Shown here piece by piece: positions 7,488-15,160 of a DNA stretch of 64,000 nt (position 1 is its first letter; every line of letters begins with the position of its first letter). The stretch is from a virus: positions 26,616 to 90,615 of the IMG/VR virus record IMGVR_UViG_3300047408_000067. The stretch is one strand, 5' to 3'. Position numbers and translations under genes: made by a program. The notes under the pieces were generated by a model, which saw nothing but the letters and a program-made list of their open reading frames with translations, did no database searches and was not told the origin of the DNA.

Positions 7488-7517
7488 ATTGTACCCGCTG
7501 GGACGGTCTAGCCGCCA
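7488..7517 (-). promoter_or_regulatory. Probable promoter with weak -35
   Basis: Minus strand TACAAT (7493-7488), with a poor -35 (TGGCGG at about 18 bases). The bases after it (GTAGG) match those after the -10 at 4389. The ATG of the downstream gene lies 10 bases after the -10. Confidence 0.4.
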
Positions 7518-8326
7518 GCTTGCGTGATACGTAGACAGTTCAGGCTTTGACGGCAATTAGCGAACATACGATCCCCAGGCTGAACGTGGCCCTTGGAATC
7601 CATAGTGCAGCCGTGCTCTGGCAGCGTACCTTCCTGACGGTGCTTACGCAAGATCTTGTACTGAGCACGTAGCTGTGCGATCAGCTCTGGGTCCCGATTG
7701 ATGGGCAGCTCGAAGTACTCTTGCGTATTCTTGTTCTCGAACCAGAGGATCCCTTTGTTGATGTGGAGCGCCTGCATGTAGTTGTGCAGTTGCCAGCGGT
7801 ATCCCTGTAGATGCTCTGGTAGCTTGTGCGTTCTCTCCACTTCCTTGAAGGTAGCGTCGTTGGCACCCTTGACATCGATGACGTAAATTTCCCCACCTAT
7901 TTCCACCACGTCATCAGGTGTGCCCGCCACATACCACGGAAGATACTCTACAAGCTCCTCTTGCGCGTGTACAGTTAGGTACCCTGCCCGTTGCATACGC
8001 AGGAATATTGTGTGCCATCTAAGATGTCGCCAGTGGCCGTCGTCAAATAGACTGTTGGTACGTGGGTTCTCGTCTATCTTCCCTGGCATACCATTGATAG
8101 CAAGCATCTGCTCGCGTAGGCAGCGCTTAGACCCAGATGGGCTGAAGTAAGTGCGCTGTCTCGGTAGCTTACGGGCCAGAAGTAGTTTGGCTGCGAACGC
8201 AGCTTCCGTCTTACTAAAGTCACCCAAATCCTGGGTGATCATAAACTGGTCTACTAAGGGCGTCAGTATCTTAGTCGGGTCACGCCTGTTCTTCAGGTAC
8301 TTCTTTATGTCAAAGCCAGGAGACAT
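7508..8326 (-). CDS. Cas4/RecB-like PD-(D/E)XK exonuclease with probable Fe-S cluster
   Basis: 272 aa. In order: SPSGSKRCL with Cys69, GHWRHLRWH (98-105, motif-I histidines), AGTPDD (134-139, metal-binding Asp), IDVKG (150-154, DxK in the place of ExK), QLHNY (179-183, the QxxxY helix), then Cys240, Cys258 and Cys264. One N-terminal plus three C-terminal cysteines is the arrangement that binds a 4Fe-4S cluster in Cas4 and AddB-type nucleases. Expected role: single-strand exonuclease making recombinogenic ends in the RecA pathway. No cas1/cas2 or repeats nearby, so this is a solo phage Cas4-like enzyme. Overlaps the next gene upstream by 17 bases. Confidence 0.8.
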   Translation of the reverse strand: MSPGFDIKKYLKNRRDPTKILTPLVDQFMITQDLGDFSKTEAAFAAKLLLARKLPRQRTYFSPSGSKRCLREQMLAINGMPGKIDENPRTNSLFDDGHWRHLRWHTIFLRMQRAGYLTVHAQEELVEYLPWYVAGTPDDVVEIGGEIYVIDVKGANDATFKEVERTHKLPEHLQGYRWQLHNYMQALHINKGILWFENKNTQEYFELPINRDPELIAQLRAQYKILRKHRQEGTLPEHGCTMDSKGHVQPGDRMFANCRQSLNCLRITQAGG

Positions 8327-8645
8327 CTCTACACTGCCTGCAAGAGTCCCTGTTGCACCCGTCAGTTTTGACAGGGAAACCCTTCTTTCTTAGGAACATA
8401 CTGTCACATTTGCTCAACAGGTGCGGGCTTGGGACCAAGATGATACGCTGCTCCGTCTTGGTGTCCTTGGTTTTGAACCACACCTTGCGCTTCGTCAGAA
8501 ACATCAGGCGGTAGTAGCTCTCGTACATCTCGTGGATCCAGGTGCTGCGCTCCCCCACTGGCATGTTCTTGGGCAGTATATATACCCACTTCAGGGTTTG
8601 AATGCTCGTGGGATCTCCCTGTATTGGAAACGCTCTCGCTTGCAT
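8310..8645 (-). CDS. Hypothetical protein overlapping a zinc-knuckle gene
   Basis: 111 aa from ATG 8645, chosen because AGGA lies 5 bases upstream; the open frame extends back to 8738 but that part reads as out-of-frame text. Residues after about 10 look genuine (LKWVYILPKN, STWIHEMYESYYRLMF, RIILVPSPHLLS) and the end has a CNRDSCRQC cluster. It is nested for 242 bases against 8404-8781; a single frameshifted gene is an alternative. Confidence 0.5.
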   Translation of the reverse strand: MQARAFPIQGDPTSIQTLKWVYILPKNMPVGERSTWIHEMYESYYRLMFLTKRKVWFKTKDTKTEQRIILVPSPHLLSKCDSMFLRKKGFPVKTDGCNRDSCRQCRDVSWL

Positions 8646-8781
8646 AGCAGTCCTGACATATGATGATCTGAGGCAGTGTGCAGCCAGACGGTCCCCGCCA
8701 CATGACACACGTCGCTCTTGGGTAGACAATAACCTCACACTCTATACAGCGTAGATTATAGTGTCTGTGGTAACCTGCCAC
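8404..8781 (-). CDS. Zinc-knuckle protein with doubtful C-terminus
   Basis: 125 aa from GTG 8781, whose G is shared with the stop of the gene upstream. N-terminal 45 residues carry CIEC and CQDC knuckles with extra cysteines at residues 25 and 34, a credible zinc ribbon. Beyond residue 55 the sequence is charged Pro/Gly/Gln text that looks like a wrong frame, and 8310-8645 codes there instead. A +1 shift near 8646 would fuse the two. Confidence 0.45.
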   Translation of the reverse strand: MAGYHRHYNLRCIECEVIVYPRATCVMWRGPSGCTLPQIIICQDCYASESVSNTGRSHEHSNPEVGIYTAQEHASGGAQHLDPRDVRELLPPDVSDEAQGVVQNQGHQDGAAYHLGPKPAPVEQM

Positions 8782-9071
8782 TACCCTACCAGTGTACCAC
8801 GGCGAGCGTTCTTTATGCGCGCTTGAATCGCACCAGTGTAGATCACGAACTTCTCAAACTGATCTTCCAGGTAGGCCAGTTCTTGAATCAGTTCGTCACG
8901 GGTGGGATGTTGGAAACCCTGCATACGTGAGCTTTCGATGTCGTCCTGACACATGACCACAAACTGTTTGAGAGCGTCGTAGCATCCCTGGAGAGACCCG
9001 TGGGAGGTCCCTGGCAAGATGGAAATATTGCACGACGGACAGACCAAGGGCGCAGTATCATGATCATTCAT
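8781..9071 (-). CDS. Small hypothetical protein with CPSC knuckle
   Basis: 96 aa. The ATG at 9071 overlaps the upstream stop as ATGA, so it is preferred to the longer frame from 9167. CPSC near residue 11 is followed by mostly helical sequence (DELIQELAYLEDQFEKFVIY). Only one complete Cys pair, plus two single cysteines. Function unknown. Confidence 0.6.
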   Translation of the reverse strand: MNDHDTAPLVCPSCNISILPGTSHGSLQGCYDALKQFVVMCQDDIESSRMQGFQHPTRDELIQELAYLEDQFEKFVIYTGAIQARIKNARRGTLVG

Positions 9072-9409
9072 GAGATGGCCAGATTTTGGCGATGGACCAT
9101 TTCGGCTGGCAGGACCACCAGGTCTATAGGAGAACCCTCTATTTGGTGAAAGGTAATCTGTATACATGGTGCCAGACCTTCTTTGGAAGCTGCACGTTGA
9201 AGCAGTTTCCAGTCTGCCACGCGAATGCTAAATGATAGGCGTTCGGTCTCCTTGTTGTCCGTTAGTAGCTCGTCGTCCTTGACGTCAAACTTGGCATGCC
9301 AGAATCTACCTGATGACGGCTGAGCACGGCCCACTCGTGCTTTCGCCCATGCCTGTTCGTGACGCTTGTTATCCTTCGTGGGCTTATCTGCCCACTTAGG
9401 ACGACTCAT
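9068..9409 (-). CDS. Small PD-(D/E)XK (Holliday-junction-resolvase-like) protein
   Basis: 113 aa, ATG start overlapping the previous gene by 14 bases. The order HEQAWAKARVGRAQPSSG - WHAKFDVKDDELLTDNKET - SFSIRVADWKLLQRAASKEG matches small phage resolvase-like nucleases: N-terminal Glu, Ser-Gly turn, Asp of FDV, DNK in place of ExK, then a helix packing on the sheet. Expected substrate: branched DNA. It is separate from the Hjc-like gene at 4788-5171, so the phage may have two such enzymes. Confidence 0.55.
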   Translation of the reverse strand: MSRPKWADKPTKDNKRHEQAWAKARVGRAQPSSGRFWHAKFDVKDDELLTDNKETERLSFSIRVADWKLLQRAASKEGLAPCIQITFHQIEGSPIDLVVLPAEMVHRQNLAIS

Positions 9410-9677
9410 CGTCAGGCGCTGGATGCATGTGCATCATCTCGTGCTGGAGCTTGGCCTGCCACCACATACCATGCCAGTCTCGCGCGAGGATAAACGCCTT
9501 ACTGTAGTGAAATCCAGACGCCTGCAATTTCTCGAAGTACATGTGAAACATCTGGGCCAGTTCGTCCAGCCCTTGCCCCACTTGATCGCCTTCGTGCGTC
9601 GTGCTCAAACCGCGCAGGAATTCCTCAACTGCATCACCGATCGGTTGGTCGTCTTTTGGTTCTTGTTTCCTAGGCAT
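9396..9677 (-). CDS. Small hypothetical protein
   Basis: 93 aa from ATG 9677, which overlaps the stop of the upstream gene by 8 bases; the open frame to 9713 is longer but unsupported. Trp/His/Met-rich second half (WHGMWWQAKLQHEMMHMH). No family recognised. Confidence 0.6.
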   Translation of the reverse strand: MPRKQEPKDDQPIGDAVEEFLRGLSTTHEGDQVGQGLDELAQMFHMYFEKLQASGFHYSKAFILARDWHGMWWQAKLQHEMMHMHPAPDDESS

Positions 9678-9957
9678 TCGTTGGCCAATCTGGATCTGGA
9701 ATCGGTGCAACATCGCCCGTCATAGCGGGTAGTATGTCGGCACTATGGGTAAGTATAACACCCTGAACGTTGGCAGTACAATCAGCGTGGTTGACCATGT
9801 GAGTGACAGTTTGCAGGTTATCTGTGATGTCCACCATAAGGTCTTGGACCATCTGCTCACTGACTTCAGGCCCCAACGTAAGTTGGATCAGCACTTCACC
9901 AGGGTCGGGTGCTGGCACCACTGATTGGGGTGCTACTTCAATGTCTTTAGTCGCCAC
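9670..9957 (-). CDS. Small acidic hypothetical protein
   Basis: 95 aa from GTG 9957, inside the 3' end of recA (11-base overlap), with GAGGA 4 bases upstream. Acidic, with a predicted helix EVSEQMVQDLMVDITDNLQT. Coupled to recA, hence possibly a recombination accessory, but nothing in the sequence identifies it. Confidence 0.6.
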   Translation of the reverse strand: MATKDIEVAPQSVVPAPDPGEVLIQLTLGPEVSEQMVQDLMVDITDNLQTVTHMVNHADCTANVQGVILTHSADILPAMTGDVAPIPDPDWPTNA

Positions 9958-10984
9958 TCTGTCCTCGCATCTTCACTGCCGCTTCTAGCAGACGTGCCAG
10001 CTTGGGTTCGCGTTCCAGCTTGTTGAGGAAGGCCAAGCGCATCGCAGGTGGTGTCCACTTGGTACCGTAGCGGAGGCCAGTTTGTTCTACTACACCGACT
10101 TCCAGCCCTAGTTGTAGTAGTTCGCTGTATCGATCCACCGCACGTAGCTCGAAAAGGTACCGGAAAGAACCGTCTCTTTCCGCGTTCGCGCCCGTTTTGT
10201 CCTTCTCAACGCGGACCCGTACGACACGTCCAATAGTACCATCTTTCTCAACGACCTTACCGTTTTCAACTTTGCGGGTCTTTCCTTTGATTGCCTCACC
10301 CTTTCGAAAATCGACACGTTGAGAAGCAAAGAAACCAAACGCTCTTCCACCGACGGGTTTTTCTGGGTTGCCATAGTGAACCCCGACGTTTTCTCGCACC
10401 TGGTTTATCAAGACGACAGCAGTTCCGCCAGAGTTTACAGCGTTCCACTTGCGCGCCATCTTGCTGGTTAGCTTCCCCATTTTACCCATTTGGGAAGCCT
10501 CTGCGGATTCCTCCAGCTCGTCCTTTGGTACCAGTGCGGCTATACTGTCCACCCCAACTACTTCGAATTTACCTGAGCGTATGAGTGTCTCACCAACATC
10601 GATTATCTCCTCGCCCACTTCCAGGTCGCCAACCATAGTGAGCGCGCTCAGGTCTATTCCCAGGCGGGCCGCGTGCAGAGGATCGAAGCTATGCTCCGCA
10701 TCCATCAAGGCGCAGTTGAGTCCCGCCTGCTGTGCCAGCGCTATTGTCCTGTACAAGGCATGACTCTTCAGGGCTGCATACTGGCCGTAGAATTCGGTTA
10801 TACGACCCAATGCGATCCCGCCACCCAAGAGAAAATCCAGAGTCAGTATCCCAGTCGAGATTCTCCGGATCTGGAACTTCGGGTCCGATGCGCGGAAGAG
10901 CACCTGCTTCCCGAACCTCTTCTGCAATATCGTCTGCACTTCCGCTAGTTGTGTGGGCGCAAGTGTGGCAGACTTCGACTTCAT
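9947..10984 (-). CDS. recA: RecA/UvsX-type recombinase
   Basis: 345 aa, ATG with AAGGTGG upstream. Clear RecA landmarks: ISTGILTLDFLLGGG, Walker A as GQYAALKS (67-74), LMDAEHSFDP, Walker B VVGVDSIAAL (about 142-151), VLINQVRENVGV and the GNPEKPVGGRA loop-2 region with FFASQRVD. It forms filaments on ssDNA and drives strand exchange. Odd: the Gly before the P-loop Lys is Leu, as in UvsX-type P-loops where Phe is usual there. The 5' end overlaps the zinc-ribbon gene upstream by 296 bases. Partners in the window: SSB, Cas4-like exonuclease, resolvase-like nucleases, SF2 helicase. Confidence 0.95.
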   Translation of the reverse strand: MKSKSATLAPTQLAEVQTILQKRFGKQVLFRASDPKFQIRRISTGILTLDFLLGGGIALGRITEFYGQYAALKSHALYRTIALAQQAGLNCALMDAEHSFDPLHAARLGIDLSALTMVGDLEVGEEIIDVGETLIRSGKFEVVGVDSIAALVPKDELEESAEASQMGKMGKLTSKMARKWNAVNSGGTAVVLINQVRENVGVHYGNPEKPVGGRAFGFFASQRVDFRKGEAIKGKTRKVENGKVVEKDGTIGRVVRVRVEKDKTGANAERDGSFRYLFELRAVDRYSELLQLGLEVGVVEQTGLRYGTKWTPPAMRLAFLNKLEREPKLARLLEAAVKMRGQSGD

Positions 10985-11087
10985 AGACCACCTTCTTCAG
11001 TTGCTCTTCCGTGCGGGGTTCTAGACACGTGAAGCAGCGATGCAGTGGCGCAACTGCTCTGCGCTTCCTCAGAAAATCTAACATCAT
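10689..11087 (-). CDS. Zinc-ribbon protein overlapping recA
   Basis: 132 aa from ATG 11087 with a strong AGGAGGA 8 bases upstream, directly after dnaE. CFTC and CHTC separated by 17 residues make a clean four-Cys ribbon; the second pair lies already inside recA in another frame. The ribbon and following helix (SADDIAEEVREAG) look genuine; the last about 80 residues are less convincing. Possibly a small DNA-binding accessory of the polymerase/recombinase pair. The long same-strand overlap is unusual. Confidence 0.55.
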   Translation of the reverse strand: MMLDFLRKRRAVAPLHRCFTCLEPRTEEQLKKVVYEVEVCHTCAHTTSGSADDIAEEVREAGALPRIGPEVPDPENLDWDTDSGFSLGWRDRIGSYNRILRPVCSPEESCLVQDNSAGTAGGTQLRLDGCGA

Positions 11088-11102
11088 CAGTACATTCCTC
11101 CT

Positions 11103-14100
11103 CTACTTCGGTATCGGGTACTTCGCATCTTCGAACACAATGCTGTTCCTGTCAACTTGTCGCTTGCCATACACCAGAACGACTCGTCCTTTGAACAGAT
11201 TAGCGCCATGTTGTTCCCACCATTTCGGAAACACCACCACGTCCCAGGTACCCAACCCGTCGTATTTGACCTGGACGAAACCCATCTTGTAACCATTCTT
11301 CGTAGTGATTTCACGTACCCTATCCACTTGCCCGCCAACCCAACACCATTTATCCTGAGAGCTTGTTAGGGACTTCAGGTTCAAGGGCCTGCGAACCTTG
11401 CGGTCTAGAACAACGCGGTATTGATCTATGGGGTGGCTAGTCACATACGTACCCAAAAGTTCAAGCTCGGTTTGTCCTCGGTCTTCGTCTCCCTGTGTGC
11501 CAATGGTTTCAAAGGCACCTACTCTGCGTAATAGTTCAATGACGCGGACGTTGCATCTTCGTCGTGTTACTGTCCTCCTCAAATGTTCCTCGGAGGTGAA
11601 TGGCCTGTTCTCTACTAGCTCAGCGCAGGCTGTAACCCCTACACCCTTTATAGCAGTCAGGCCGTAGCGGATGCCACGTTTACCTTCCACGACAAATCCT
11701 GAACCTGACTTGTTTACGTCGGGTGGAAGGAAGCTAAGTCCAAAGAATAACTTCGCCTCGTCTATGTAGACAGGGTAGTCATCCTTATTGGCATAGCTCA
11801 GCAGGGTACAGAAAAACTGTGCTGGATAGTGTGTCTTGAGCCACGCTGTCTGGTACGCTAGTTTCGCGTATGCTGTCGCGTGGGCGCGGTTGAAGCCGTA
11901 CCCTCGGTAGTTCCATATCATGTCCCATATCTTTGTGGCTATTTCTAGGGTGCAACCGTTGTGCAATGCCCCTTGGGCTGCTCCCTTGGATTTGCCACTG
12001 AGCTTGTCGTAGAGTTCGCCCCCATTGAAGAACAGTGGCTTGAGTTCGTCCCATATGTCACCCTTCTTATACTTGATGGCCTCTTTCAGCTCGTCTACAA
12101 GGTGGTGATCGAATCCTCCGATTTGAAGTCCAATCTCCATGACTTGTTCCTGATATAGAACAACCCCCTGCGGTAAGATACGCCTGAGCCGTTTGTCTGG
12201 TAGCCTACGCCTGAGGTCTGTAGTTGCACCATCACGGCCTTCTCTATACTGCTCCACGAACTGGTTAGCACCACCGCGCCCGAGGGCCATGACAGCAATA
12301 AGGTCCTCAAAGCTCTGGAGTTGTAAATCTCGAACAACCTGCCTGGAAGTACCACCTTCAACCTGGAATACTCCCGAGCACGCACCTCTATTGAGAGTGG
12401 CCCAAACCGCTGGATCCTCGTACTCATACATCTCCGCAAATGGATCTTCCCCTATCAGATCAATGCAGTCTTGTATGACATCCAGTGTAGTCAGGCTCAG
12501 GATATCAAACTTCACCACACCTAGCCGCTTGAGACCGTCCATATCATACTGAGTCACTACAGCCGCTTGACCACGCCCCTGTCCACGCCCAACCATCATC
12601 GTTGGGACCAGTTTGCGTAGGTCGAACGCTTGGTCTGCAATAACTATGCCAGCAGCATGCTTGCCTTCGCCTGTGATGAGGTCCTGAGCTGTCGTAGCCC
12701 ACTCATAAAAGCTAGGGTAACTAACCATAGCCCCCTTTAGTACAGGGTGTAGATGCTCGTCTTGAAGCAGTTCCTTTAGGTCGCCACTAGCCTTCAGGTT
12801 GACGATGAGTGCTGCATCTGGCAGAGACTTACTTGCCGCAAATTGCTCGTTGCGCGGATACCCCAACGCCCCCAGGATGCGTTGTACTGTGCTCCGTGGG
12901 CCACCCCTGCCGAACGTACCTACTCGTTGGGATTGGTACGGTGCTTGATTATATCTGCTAAGTAGGTATTTGACGACTTCTTCGATCCTGCTGTGCGGGA
13001 AATCAACATCGAAGTCCGGGAGGCTTGGGCGCGCCGGATTGAGAGCACGCTCAAACATAAGATCATACCGCACAGGATCCACATCAACAATGCCCATAAG
13101 ATAGGCTGCGAGTACCCCCGCCATACTGCCACGGCCAGGGCCGACACGAATCCCACGAGACCTAGCCCAATCAATATAGTCGCGAACAATAAGAAACTCT
13201 TCTTCGAACGTACTGCCGAAGATGACGCCAAGCTCGTATTGTAGACGAGTCCGGTACGTCTCAATATCCTTTGCCAGCCCTCCACGTCTCTCCAGCACTC
13301 GCAACCTCTTTTCGCAGATTGCGCGCATATAGTCAGCAGACGATACTTCCGTATTCTCTCTTGGAGCAACTGGGATGTGCCAGCTTCTTTGCTCCAGTTC
13401 TGGGATACTGAGCTGTATATCGTCTGTGTACTCTCGTATAGTGCGCTGGCTAGCTGCCCATACTGCGGGTTGGTCTGCCCAGAGTGCTCGCATTTCAGAC
13501 GTTGTTTTGAGATGATATCCTGAGCCATCAAAGTGGAATCTGGTCGAATCCCTCCAAAGGGACATCGTCTGGCATGCCAGCCATATGTCGTGTACCGAAT
13601 GGTGCGATGCTTCAACGTAATGGCTGTCGTTGGTGATGACCAGTGGGAACCCGTACTTGTCGTGCCACCTGATAAGCCTGTTGTTGACCTTCTCCTGGTC
13701 ATCGTTAGCCCGCCTGTCGCCAGTGTTCTTCAGGTTATAGTCATGCCGCTGTAGCTCGAGATAGAAGTACGGGAACAGTTCCCTGAAATACTGAGCATAC
13801 TGGAGGGCCGTAGCGTTCTGGTTGGCTAGGATTAGCTGCGGTATTGGACCATTGAGACAAGTCGAGCTGGCGATAAGGTGTCGTCGGTCTTTCCGCGGTA
13901 TTGCTTCCAGCGTACTATAATCGACACGAGGCTTATAATAGAAGTGGCTAGGATCGTTCGCGGTACTGCTAAGTTCGCACAGTACCTCGTACCCTCGTCT
14001 GTCACGAGCAAGCAGTACCAGATGGTGCCGCCTAGGACCCTCTTTCTTGCCGGTCTCAGGATCAACTGTTCTGGTACGGTCAGTACAGTCATCGCAAAGA

Positions 14101-14306
14101 TAGAATTCCTGCCCCACAATAGGTCGAACGTCAGCCTTTCGGCACGCCTGGTAAAACTCAGGAACTCCAGACATGCGTCCATGATCTGTAATTGCGAGAG
14201 CTGACTGCCCATCATCTTTGGCTTTCTGGACCAGATCCGGTATGCGTGATAGCCCGTCTAGCACGCTATACTCTGTGTGGTTGTGTAGGTGAACGTATTT
14301 ACTCAT
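11103..14306 (-). CDS. dnaE: DNA polymerase III alpha subunit (C-family replicative polymerase)
   Basis: 1067 aa; the ATG at 14306 lies inside the upstream stop (ATGAGTAA) and starts with the family N-terminus SKYVHLHNHTEYS. PHP domain at 1-270 with HxH, TDHG, EF, RHH, a Cys in SSTCLNG, LQRHD and NDSH, i.e. apparently all metal ligands kept. Palm aspartates in LPDFDVDF (about residue 430) and the third in KFDILSLTTLD (about 600). A helix-hairpin-helix (LTAIKGVGV, about 880) and a C-terminal OB-like domain follow. It synthesises the phage genome; no separate epsilon or clamp gene is visible in this window. Confidence 0.95.
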   Translation of the reverse strand: MSKYVHLHNHTEYSVLDGLSRIPDLVQKAKDDGQSALAITDHGRMSGVPEFYQACRKADVRPIVGQEFYLCDDCTDRTRTVDPETGKKEGPRRHHLVLLARDRRGYEVLCELSSTANDPSHFYYKPRVDYSTLEAIPRKDRRHLIASSTCLNGPIPQLILANQNATALQYAQYFRELFPYFYLELQRHDYNLKNTGDRRANDDQEKVNNRLIRWHDKYGFPLVITNDSHYVEASHHSVHDIWLACQTMSLWRDSTRFHFDGSGYHLKTTSEMRALWADQPAVWAASQRTIREYTDDIQLSIPELEQRSWHIPVAPRENTEVSSADYMRAICEKRLRVLERRGGLAKDIETYRTRLQYELGVIFGSTFEEEFLIVRDYIDWARSRGIRVGPGRGSMAGVLAAYLMGIVDVDPVRYDLMFERALNPARPSLPDFDVDFPHSRIEEVVKYLLSRYNQAPYQSQRVGTFGRGGPRSTVQRILGALGYPRNEQFAASKSLPDAALIVNLKASGDLKELLQDEHLHPVLKGAMVSYPSFYEWATTAQDLITGEGKHAAGIVIADQAFDLRKLVPTMMVGRGQGRGQAAVVTQYDMDGLKRLGVVKFDILSLTTLDVIQDCIDLIGEDPFAEMYEYEDPAVWATLNRGACSGVFQVEGGTSRQVVRDLQLQSFEDLIAVMALGRGGANQFVEQYREGRDGATTDLRRRLPDKRLRRILPQGVVLYQEQVMEIGLQIGGFDHHLVDELKEAIKYKKGDIWDELKPLFFNGGELYDKLSGKSKGAAQGALHNGCTLEIATKIWDMIWNYRGYGFNRAHATAYAKLAYQTAWLKTHYPAQFFCTLLSYANKDDYPVYIDEAKLFFGLSFLPPDVNKSGSGFVVEGKRGIRYGLTAIKGVGVTACAELVENRPFTSEEHLRRTVTRRRCNVRVIELLRRVGAFETIGTQGDEDRGQTELELLGTYVTSHPIDQYRVVLDRKVRRPLNLKSLTSSQDKWCWVGGQVDRVREITTKNGYKMGFVQVKYDGLGTWDVVVFPKWWEQHGANLFKGRVVLVYGKRQVDRNSIVFEDAKYPIPK

Positions 14307-14691
14307 GGGGCCAAGACGCTGCTTCCTCTTGCGTAGCATCACGAGACGGTGCCTTGGTTGCTCTACTTTGGCTGCCGCCCATAGTATATTGTACCTTATC
14401 GCCACCTGCGGATGCACACCTGTACGCATGAGGCATCGGGACCTGCTCGTCCAAGAACATCCACGCACTGCACTCCACGCAGGCAGCAGATGGACGCACT
14501 AGATTCTGGTGGCTCACTGACTCAGTACCAATTTGCAGATACTGAAGGCAGTGGTTACACCAGATCTTACCCTTGGGGGCGTCTTCTCTTGGCTGGAGTA
14601 TACTTCCTGGGGTGTATCTTTCGTGCAGCAAGTAGCTCCCTGGCTTGTTCATTATCACTGGTAAGAAAGAGTCCTGTTGTGGGATCGACAT
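14299..14691 (-). CDS. Zinc-ribbon protein upstream of dnaE
   Basis: 130 aa from ATG 14691 (GAGGG close by); its stop overlaps the dnaE ATG. CNHC and CVEC about 25 residues apart form a four-Cys ribbon. The first about 40 codons overlap 14567-14767 in another frame. Function unknown; position suggests a replisome accessory. Confidence 0.55.
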   Translation of the reverse strand: MSIPQQDSFLPVIMNKPGSYLLHERYTPGSILQPREDAPKGKIWCNHCLQYLQIGTESVSHQNLVRPSAACVECSAWMFLDEQVPMPHAYRCASAGGDKVQYTMGGSQSRATKAPSRDATQEEAASWPHE

Positions 14692-14767
14692 AGCCCTCTA
14701 TTCCTCGCGCTTTTAGTTGCTGGTCAACGAACTCGGACGGTAACATCAAGCCATTGGGAGTAGGCAT
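14567..14767 (-). CDS. Small basic hypothetical protein
   Basis: 66 aa. The ATG at 14767 overlaps the upstream stop (TGATG) behind GGGGGTGG, so it is preferred to the long frame from 14857. Ends in a basic KYTPAKRRRPQG tail. Its last 125 bases overlap the start of the zinc-ribbon gene. No family recognised. Confidence 0.55.
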   Translation of the reverse strand: MPTPNGLMLPSEFVDQQLKARGIEGYVDPTTGLFLTSDNEQARELLAARKIHPRKYTPAKRRRPQG

Positions 14768-15126
14768 CACCACCCCCATCGCATAACGGTAACCCAAGCG
14801 TAGGTTCCGTAAGCTTTCTCTACGTTCTCTATGCCCCATGCGTAGCTTGGTGCCCACACATCTACTTGGTACTTGCTGAGATAACCAGTGTCTTCACACG
14901 TGACTACCCAATCGTCCTCTACGAATTTGAGCTGAGTACCAGCAGGAAAGTAGCTTCCGCAAGCCGCCGCACCGAGATGGGTTTGGTTGCCCCATCGCAT
15001 CGTGCCACGGACATTATAGAACGTCAGTCGGACGTGTTCCTGCCACAAGCCTTCGTCATCTGCATGCGCTATAGGCGTGACTGCGGATAACATGATAGCG
15101 AGCAGGGCTGCGCGCAAAACTGCCAT
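14767..15126 (-). CDS. Secreted 3D/RlpA-like double-psi barrel protein
   Basis: 119 aa. Residues 1-22 are a clear signal peptide (LRAALLAIMLSAVTPIAHA, cleavage near AHA-DD). The mature part has AAACGSYFPAGTQLKF, VVTCEDTGYL, VDVW and a C-terminal AYGTYAWVTV strand, in the order of the 3D domain found in MltA-type and resuscitation-factor-like wall proteins. Two cysteines could form a disulphide. Probably acts in or on the cell envelope, perhaps on peptidoglycan; catalysis not certain because only some of the three aspartates are clear. ATG is exactly 6 bases after a -10. Confidence 0.6.
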   Translation of the reverse strand: MAVLRAALLAIMLSAVTPIAHADDEGLWQEHVRLTFYNVRGTMRWGNQTHLGAAACGSYFPAGTQLKFVEDDWVVTCEDTGYLSKYQVDVWAPSYAWGIENVEKAYGTYAWVTVMRWGW

Positions 15127-15132
15127 GTAGGC

Positions 15133-15160
15133 AGTGTAACATTTCTGTAACTAGGATGCA
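15133..15160 (-). promoter_or_regulatory. Probable promoter for a leaderless mRNA
   Basis: Minus strand extended -10 TGTTACACT (TACACT at 15138-15133); the -35 is weak (CTGCAT at 17). The ATG at 15126 begins 7 bases after the -10, i.e. at the expected transcription start. Confidence 0.5.

Noticed and set aside
7508-8326. Cas4-like gene as a sign of a CRISPR-Cas system
   Set aside because: No cas1, cas2, effector or array within the window; solo Cas4-like nucleases are common in phages.
12920-13702. 260-codon minus-strand frame inside dnaE
   Set aside because: dnaE has conserved polymerase motifs (PDFDVDF) throughout this stretch; the alternate frame has no recognisable feature.
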